Shown: one piece after another, positions 15,316 to 18,762 of the stretch
Position numbering within the stretch: position 1 is the stretch's first letter
Layout of the letters: every line of letters begins with the position of its first letter
From: an uncultured Lachnospiraceae bacterium
GTDB lineage: Bacteria > Bacillota > Clostridia > Lachnospirales > Lachnospiraceae
Assembly: GCA_947174985.1 (NCBI GenBank)
Contig: CAMWLB010000018.1
Coordinates: forward strand, 1-18,762
Length of the DNA stretch: 18,762 nucleotides
Direction of reading: 5' to 3'
Notes under the pieces: model-generated
Databases searched by the model: none
What the model saw: the letters and a program-made list of their open reading frames with translations, nothing else
Told to the model about the DNA's origin: nothing
Translations under genes and position numbers: made by a program

Positions 15316-15786
15316 ATGAAAAATGAAGAAAATGAAAAAACAGCAGAAGACATGAAGCAGGATTCTATTGTTGTGTCTGAAAAATTTTTGTATCTCGGTG
15401 TGAAACGCTCCGATACCATAACGATTTGCATGCCCGACTGCTATGAGGCAGCCGTGTGTGCGCTTGCCGCAGACAAAATAGGTGCAACAGTTACTTATGT
15501 GGATAGTACACTTTCACCGGACGAGGTACGGCAGCACTTAAAACAGTTTCATTCCCTGTTACTGATTAATTATGAAAAATCTATGGCAGATAACGCGGAA
15601 CTGATTCGGACAACAGATACAAAATATGTATTGACCCTAAAGCCTCAGAATACGATTGCACAACTGCAGGAAGAAAAAATCCCTTATGGAAATTTATTTA
15701 TGTCGTCAGTACTTTCTGACAATAAGGGGCAGGCGTGCACCGTGCAGGAAATCAAACAGCATTTTTTTTGTGAAAGGAATGATTGA
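15316..15786 (+). CDS. Stand-alone N-terminal AMP-binding (acyl-CoA synthetase-like) fragment
   Basis: A 156-residue protein. Residues 22-110 resemble the first subdomain of AMP-dependent synthetases: a YLGVKRSDTITICMPDCYEA stretch, ALAADKIGATVTYVD (like the A2 core) and LSPDEVRQHLKQFHSLLLI. It stops about where the nucleotide-binding TSGTTG-type loop would begin, and no such loop, no Walker-like motif and no C-terminal lid follow in any frame. AAGGGAG stands 5 bases before the ATG, and a strong promoter lies upstream, so it is probably expressed. It could be a truncated remnant or a domain with a new non-catalytic role. The mntP promoter overlaps its stop codon. Confidence 0.7.
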   Translation: MKNEENEKTAEDMKQDSIVVSEKFLYLGVKRSDTITICMPDCYEAAVCALAADKIGATVTYVDSTLSPDEVRQHLKQFHSLLLINYEKSMADNAELIRTTDTKYVLTLKPQNTIAQLQEEKIPYGNLFMSSVLSDNKGQACTVQEIKQHFFCERND

Positions 15787-15811
15787 CAAACAGAAGCGAT
15801 GGTGATAGATT
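15783..15811 (+). promoter_or_regulatory. Promoter of the riboswitch/mntP transcript
   Basis: A perfect TTGACA (15783-15788), 17 bases, TAGATT (15806-15811), overlapping the end of the previous gene. Confidence 0.75.
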
Positions 15812-15824
15812 AGTATCAATCAAA

Positions 15825-15994
15825 ATCCCATGGGGGAGTAGCAAGCGTATATCGTAGCAAGTCAACATACTGACCATTAAGGTCTGGCTTGTTTTAAATT
15901 GCGAGACTCATGTATAGCATCAAACTATGCATGAGGTCTGTATATTTTTAAATGTGTACCCAAGTATAGTTTGAGACTGTACTTGGGTTTTTGT
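15825..15994 (+). promoter_or_regulatory. yybP-ykoY manganese riboswitch with terminator switch
   Basis: The aptamer has the conserved GGGGAGTAGC (15833-15842) and GCGAGAC (15901-15907) internal loops closed by a CATG/CATG part of P1 (15829-15832 with 15909-15912). Downstream an 11-bp hairpin (15907-15917 with 15925-15935) uses the same CATG as P1, so the two exclude each other. CAAACTAT (15921-15928), which that hairpin would hide, is complementary to ATAGTTTG (15966-15973) in the terminator. This predicts that Mn2+ closes P1, frees CAAACTAT and blocks termination: an ON switch, as expected for an Mn efflux gene. The switch was derived by hand. Confidence 0.9.
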
Positions 15995-15998
15995 TTTG
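15958..15998 (+). terminator. Riboswitch expression-platform terminator
   Basis: ACCCAAGTA (15958-15966) pairs with TACTTGGGT (15980-15988), followed by TTTTTGTTTTG. It lies between the aptamer and mntP. Confidence 0.88.
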
Positions 15999-16019
15999 TC
16001 ATGCGAGGAGGAACAGAAG

Positions 16020-16604
16020 ATGAAATGGGACTTATTATTTTTCTTTAACAGTGTATTACTTGGAGTAGGACTTGCCATGGATGCTTTTTCCGTGTCACTT
16101 GCCAATGGACTTAGTGAGCCGGAGATGACAAGAGGAAAAATGTGTAAAATTGCAGGCGTGTTTGCGGTTTTTCAGGCAGTCATGCCCATGCTGGGCTGGG
16201 TGTGCGTTCACACCATAGTGCAGTATTTTCGGGCGTTTGAGAAACTGATTCCTTGGATTGCGCTGGCACTGCTCTCGCTGATTGGCGGCAAAATGCTGGT
16301 AGAGGGAATCCGCAGTAAAGACAGCCAGCCGGAAAAAGTACAGGTGGGGATGACTGCGCTTCTCATACAAGGTGTGGCTACTTCTATAGATGCATTGTCG
16401 GTTGGATTTACAGTTGCAGAATACGGTTTGGATATGGTGATTGTCTGTGTGCTCATTATTGCGGCGGTGACATTTTTTATCTGTATTATGGGTCTTATGA
16501 TTGGCAAAAAATTTGGTACAAAACTATCAAATAAGGCTTCCGTGTTAGGTGGTGCGATATTGATTGTGATAGGGCTGGAAATTTTTATTACCGGTATTTT
16601 TTAA
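16020..16604 (+). CDS. mntP: Manganese efflux pump MntP
   Basis: A 194-residue membrane protein with six predicted helices in two related halves. The halves carry the paired motifs AMDAFSVSLANG (Asp21) and TSIDALSVGFTVA (Asp124) typical of MntP (DUF204), where these Asp residues take part in Mn2+ export. ATG 16020 has GAGGAGG upstream; the TTG at 15996 that extends the frame lies in the terminator region and is not used. It is controlled by the Mn riboswitch, which agrees with the function. Confidence 0.96.
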   Translation: MKWDLLFFFNSVLLGVGLAMDAFSVSLANGLSEPEMTRGKMCKIAGVFAVFQAVMPMLGWVCVHTIVQYFRAFEKLIPWIALALLSLIGGKMLVEGIRSKDSQPEKVQVGMTALLIQGVATSIDALSVGFTVAEYGLDMVIVCVLIIAAVTFFICIMGLMIGKKFGTKLSNKASVLGGAILIVIGLEIFITGIF

Positions 16605-16709
16605 GTGGCTTTATATTCTTAAAAATTCTTAAAGTTTATCCTTTTTATTTCATCGGAAGGTTTATTGTAGTAGAATAATACTGCACAAATGAAGCAAAGG
16701 AGCAGTACT

Positions 16710-17222
16710 ATGATAACCTACACAATGGTCCCTGATGAGGAGATATATAAGATTCTGGCAGAATTATACTATAAAAAAAGTGCGACGTACAAGAACCGGA
16801 AGCGGAAGCTGATTACGATTAGCATGATGGGTCTGATATTGGTGGCAATGAGTCTTTGGGGAACGGCATTAAGCGGAAAAGGAGATTATTACTGGGTTGC
16901 TTTCTTAATACTGGGTGTGTTTTCCATTGTATACGGATTCTATATGGTTTTTTTCGGAGCAAAAAAACAAGTGATGAATACCATCAGGCAGAAGAATCAG
17001 GGAGATAGCTTTTCGGCACTGACTTATACCCTAGGGGATGATATTCAGGTTCATTCTGAAAAAACCGATGCCCGCGTAGACTGGGATTTGATTGAGGAGA
17101 AAGGGGAGATAAGTCATTTTATCTACTTGCGGAGTTCCGGTGCCACCATTCTTCTGGACAAAAACAAATTGAGCACAGAGGAGCTTTCAGAGCTATCTGA
17201 GCTTCTCAAGAGGGTCGGATAA
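16710..17222 (+). CDS. YcxB-like membrane protein
   Basis: A 170-residue protein with two membrane helices (about 33-53 and 61-83) and a C-terminal cytoplasmic domain (about 95-165) with DDIQVHSEKTDARVDWDLI and ISHFIYLRSSGATILLDK, as in YcxB-like proteins. AAGGAG stands 8 bases before ATG 16710; the frame opens earlier at 16689 without a good site. Function is unknown. Its last 17 bases overlap the convergent radical SAM gene. Confidence 0.8.
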   Translation: MITYTMVPDEEIYKILAELYYKKSATYKNRKRKLITISMMGLILVAMSLWGTALSGKGDYYWVAFLILGVFSIVYGFYMVFFGAKKQVMNTIRQKNQGDSFSALTYTLGDDIQVHSEKTDARVDWDLIEEKGEISHFIYLRSSGATILLDKNKLSTEELSELSELLKRVG

Positions 17223-17841
17223 TATAGGGGAATATCTCTATGTTTTCAAATCCCATGCTTTTCAGCTTTTCCAGAGAGGAAAGCACATGTTTTTTGGAGT
17301 TGTACTTCGGGATTTTAGGCACTCGGATATGAATATGTTCCGGTGATATTCTTTCAGCCAGCAGCTTTAAGTTGTTGGCTGCTTTGTCGATGGGCGTGCC
17401 GGTATACGCCTCATAGACCGAAGGGTCAAGGTCCTTGATATCCACAATAAAATCGTTGACGGAATCCAATACTTTTAGAAACCGTTCTTCAGAAACGTTT
17501 AAAGAAGTTTCCAAGGTGAGTGTCCAGTCCGGTCCACAAAGACGGCGGAACTGACGGATAAAGTCAACATGCAGAAGAGATTCCCCGCCGCCGAAGGTAA
17601 CGCCGCCTCCGGTGGCGAGAAAATACAATTCATCTATCTTTACTTTTTCATACAGCGCTTCCGGCGTAAGCATAACGCATTTTTCCAGCGTTTGAGGATT
17701 CCATGCGTGAGGGTTTAAGCAATAGCGGCATCGAAGTGGGCAGCCGTATGCGCCCACCAAGGTGGTGACGCCCTTTCCGTCTGTCTGTAATCGGTGTCTT
17801 GCTATGTTGAAAACCGGAAGAAGTGATGTCTTTGTATCCAT
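17206..17841 (-). CDS. Short radical SAM protein, glycyl-radical-activase-like
   Basis: A 211-residue radical SAM enzyme. The [4Fe-4S]-binding CxxxCxxC motif is GCPLRCRYC (Cys34, Cys38, Cys41), and a GGGVTFGGGESLL motif resembles the SAM-binding glycine stretch of glycyl-radical-enzyme activases. It lacks the extra ferredoxin-like Cys insert of the longer activases, and no glycyl radical enzyme is seen in the window. AAGGAAA precedes the ATG. It follows the Cys-rich repeat protein on the same strand with an 81-base gap that holds its own promoter. Possible roles are activation of a glycyl radical enzyme elsewhere or modification of the neighbour; the sequence does not decide. Confidence 0.88.
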   Translation of the reverse strand: MDTKTSLLPVFNIARHRLQTDGKGVTTLVGAYGCPLRCRYCLNPHAWNPQTLEKCVMLTPEALYEKVKIDELYFLATGGGVTFGGGESLLHVDFIRQFRRLCGPDWTLTLETSLNVSEERFLKVLDSVNDFIVDIKDLDPSVYEAYTGTPIDKAANNLKLLAERISPEHIHIRVPKIPKYNSKKHVLSSLEKLKSMGFENIEIFPYIIRPS

Positions 17842-17858
17842 GTTGTATTTCCTTCTCT

Positions 17859-17887
17859 ATAACAGTTACACTTTATTTTTGTGTCAA
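17859..17887 (-). promoter_or_regulatory. Promoter of the radical SAM gene
   Basis: On the minus strand TTGACA (17882-17887), 17 bases, TGTTAT (17859-17864), 18 bases before the start codon. Confidence 0.65.
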
Positions 17888-17922
17888 TCAGCCGGATTGC
17901 TGTGAACTGTGCGGCGTGCAGA

Positions 17923-18546
17923 CTACGGTTCTATGGCGATGTCGCCTTCCAGTACGGACATGGTTTCGTCGGGTTCCGGGCTTTGTGGCACAGGAATTTC
18001 ACCTTCTATTATAGGTGTGGTTTCGTCGGGCACCGGACTTGGCGATATAGGCATGCTGCCCTCTGTTTCCCATTCAAAAGGAACCACATTGCCGGCGAGG
18101 GTATCATCCTCTTTTGCATCCGGAGCATCTTCCATCAGCCCCGCAATCGTATCGTCGGCAGGCGGTGTGCTGAAATTAAAATCTGCAATACCGCCATCTA
18201 TTTCATCATTCGGGGCGGGCGCTATATCAATATCACCGGCAATATCTTCAGGCTTGCTGTCTACGCCAATACCTTGCAGAAAATCTACAACGGTGTCTGT
18301 TGGACTGCAAGCCGTAAAGGCAGTGCAGGCGCCAATGGAAATGCCGGCGATGGCAACTGCTTTTCCAAGTCCCTGTCGGATGGCAAGCTCCCGCTCCAGA
18401 TACCGAAGCTCCGATTCGCATTTGGGACAGGTTCCCTTACAGTCTCCCTGATGCGTACATTGGGAGACAGCAAAAGGAATATCATTTTTTTCTGCAATTT
18501 GTCTGCGAATTTCTTTTAATGCTTTGCATTTCTCTTTGCCTTTCAT
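17923..18546 (-). CDS. Cys-rich protein with acidic C-terminal repeats, unknown function
   Basis: A 207-residue protein in three parts. Residues 1-57 hold a conserved-looking segment with Cys30, Cys36, Cys40 and Cys43 (SQCTHQGDCKGTCPKCESE), a likely metal or Fe-S site. A hydrophobic stretch (about 58-80, ending TAFTACSP) may be a membrane helix. Residues 96-207 are an acidic, Pro-rich tail of about six loose repeats around [DE][DE][TI]-x-x-x-G, the last two being near copies (PVPDETTPIIEG, PEPDETMSVLEG). The start has AAGGCGG 7-8 bases upstream. I recall similar N termini in Lachnospiraceae but no assigned function. The radical SAM gene lies just downstream. Confidence 0.8.
   Translation of the reverse strand: MKGKEKCKALKEIRRQIAEKNDIPFAVSQCTHQGDCKGTCPKCESELRYLERELAIRQGLGKAVAIAGISIGACTAFTACSPTDTVVDFLQGIGVDSKPEDIAGDIDIAPAPNDEIDGGIADFNFSTPPADDTIAGLMEDAPDAKEDDTLAGNVVPFEWETEGSMPISPSPVPDETTPIIEGEIPVPQSPEPDETMSVLEGDIAIEP
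17961..18037 (-). repeat. 57-base direct repeat within the repeat protein gene
   Basis: TGGTTTCGTCGGG at 17961 recurs at 18018, with most of the following bases also shared. The spacing of 57 bases equals 19 codons, so the last two protein repeats arose by a fairly recent duplication. Confidence 0.8.
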
Positions 18547-18664
18547 AAAAATTCCGCCTTTCTTGTATCTATTCTTAAATATGTCGCCTGAATTAGTGAC
18601 TGATTACTATAGATACGGGACAGGGCGGTTCGTTTTATGGAAAAATTTTAAAATCTTCACAAAA

Positions 18665-18708
18665 AATTTTGCGATAAATTTCGTAAAACTTAAGAATTTC
18701 GCAAAATT
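18665..18708. repeat. Inverted repeat upstream of the gene beyond the right edge
   Basis: AATTTTGCGA (18665-18674) and TCGCAAAATT (18699-18708) are perfect 10-base arms around a 24-base centre, in an AT-rich stretch before the next gene. It could be an operator or a leader hairpin. Confidence 0.5.
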
Positions 18709-18748
18709 ATCTTAAAAGAATTTAGATATAAATAAATAAAATTACAAG

Positions 18749-18762
18749 CAAGGAGGAGAAAC
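18749..18762 (+). promoter_or_regulatory. Ribosome binding site of a gene starting past the right edge
   Basis: AAGGAGGAG followed by AAAC ends the window on the plus strand. A start codon is expected within a few bases, giving a gene divergent from the Cys-rich repeat gene. Confidence 0.7.

Noticed and set aside
17881..18519. 212- and 180-codon plus-strand frames opposite the Cys-rich repeat gene
   Set aside because: They mirror the repeat gene on the other strand; the minus frame has a good ribosome site, a coherent Cys motif and protein-level repeats.

Overview
The window looks like chromosomal DNA of an anaerobic Clostridia species, most likely Lachnospiraceae. This rests on strong AGGAGG ribosome sites, a T-box in front of leuA, a feoA-feoA-feoB cluster with a separate Cys-rich FeoB partner, a manganese riboswitch in front of mntP, and the general style of the proteins. 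The assignment is by recognition only; no search was run. Base composition is patchy: about 1-2400 and 5650-7900 look AT-richer than the leuA, feoB and spermidine-synthase-like genes, which suggests acquired or decaying DNA there.

Layout. (1) 1-2311, minus strand: a LytTR response regulator and an AgrC-like sensor kinase with an ATGA overlap, a terminator, then the first 24 codons of an ABC ATPase that leaves the window. This resembles peptide-sensing or peptide-resistance modules. (2) 2415-5651, plus strand: a hairpin with a T tract, a membrane-anchored C39-like cysteine peptidase, and a leucine-type T-box controlling a long-form 2-isopropylmalate synthase. (3) 5679-7850: a poorly explained stretch with a JAMM (RadC-like) protein plus a 58-residue partner, a very basic 48-residue ORF with an ideal ribosome site, and a clearly broken clpX-like gene. 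(4) 7913-9895, minus strand: a compact YtrA-type GntR / ABC ATPase / permease operon with a dyad over its own promoter. (5) 9925-12949, plus strand: the ferrous iron uptake operon, with two TTAG-N6-CTAA dyads suggesting a DtxR/IdeR-type iron repressor. (6) 12973-15040: a membrane-fused spermidine-synthase-like protein and a convergent XRE regulator. (7) 15209-16604: a stand-alone N-terminal fragment of an AMP-binding enzyme, then a Mn2+ riboswitch and the Mn efflux pump MntP. (8) 16710-18762: a YcxB-like membrane protein, and on the minus strand a Cys-rich protein with acidic C-terminal repeats followed by a short radical SAM protein. A further gene on the plus strand evidently starts just past the right edge.

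Metal homeostasis (Fe import, Mn export) and amino-acid-responsive RNA control are the best understood parts. The most promising candidates for something undescribed are the radical SAM / Cys-rich repeat pair at 17206-18546 and the JAMM / small-protein pair at 5679-6484. Start codons were moved from the longest ORF where a ribosome site clearly favoured an internal start; those choices are stated in the entries.
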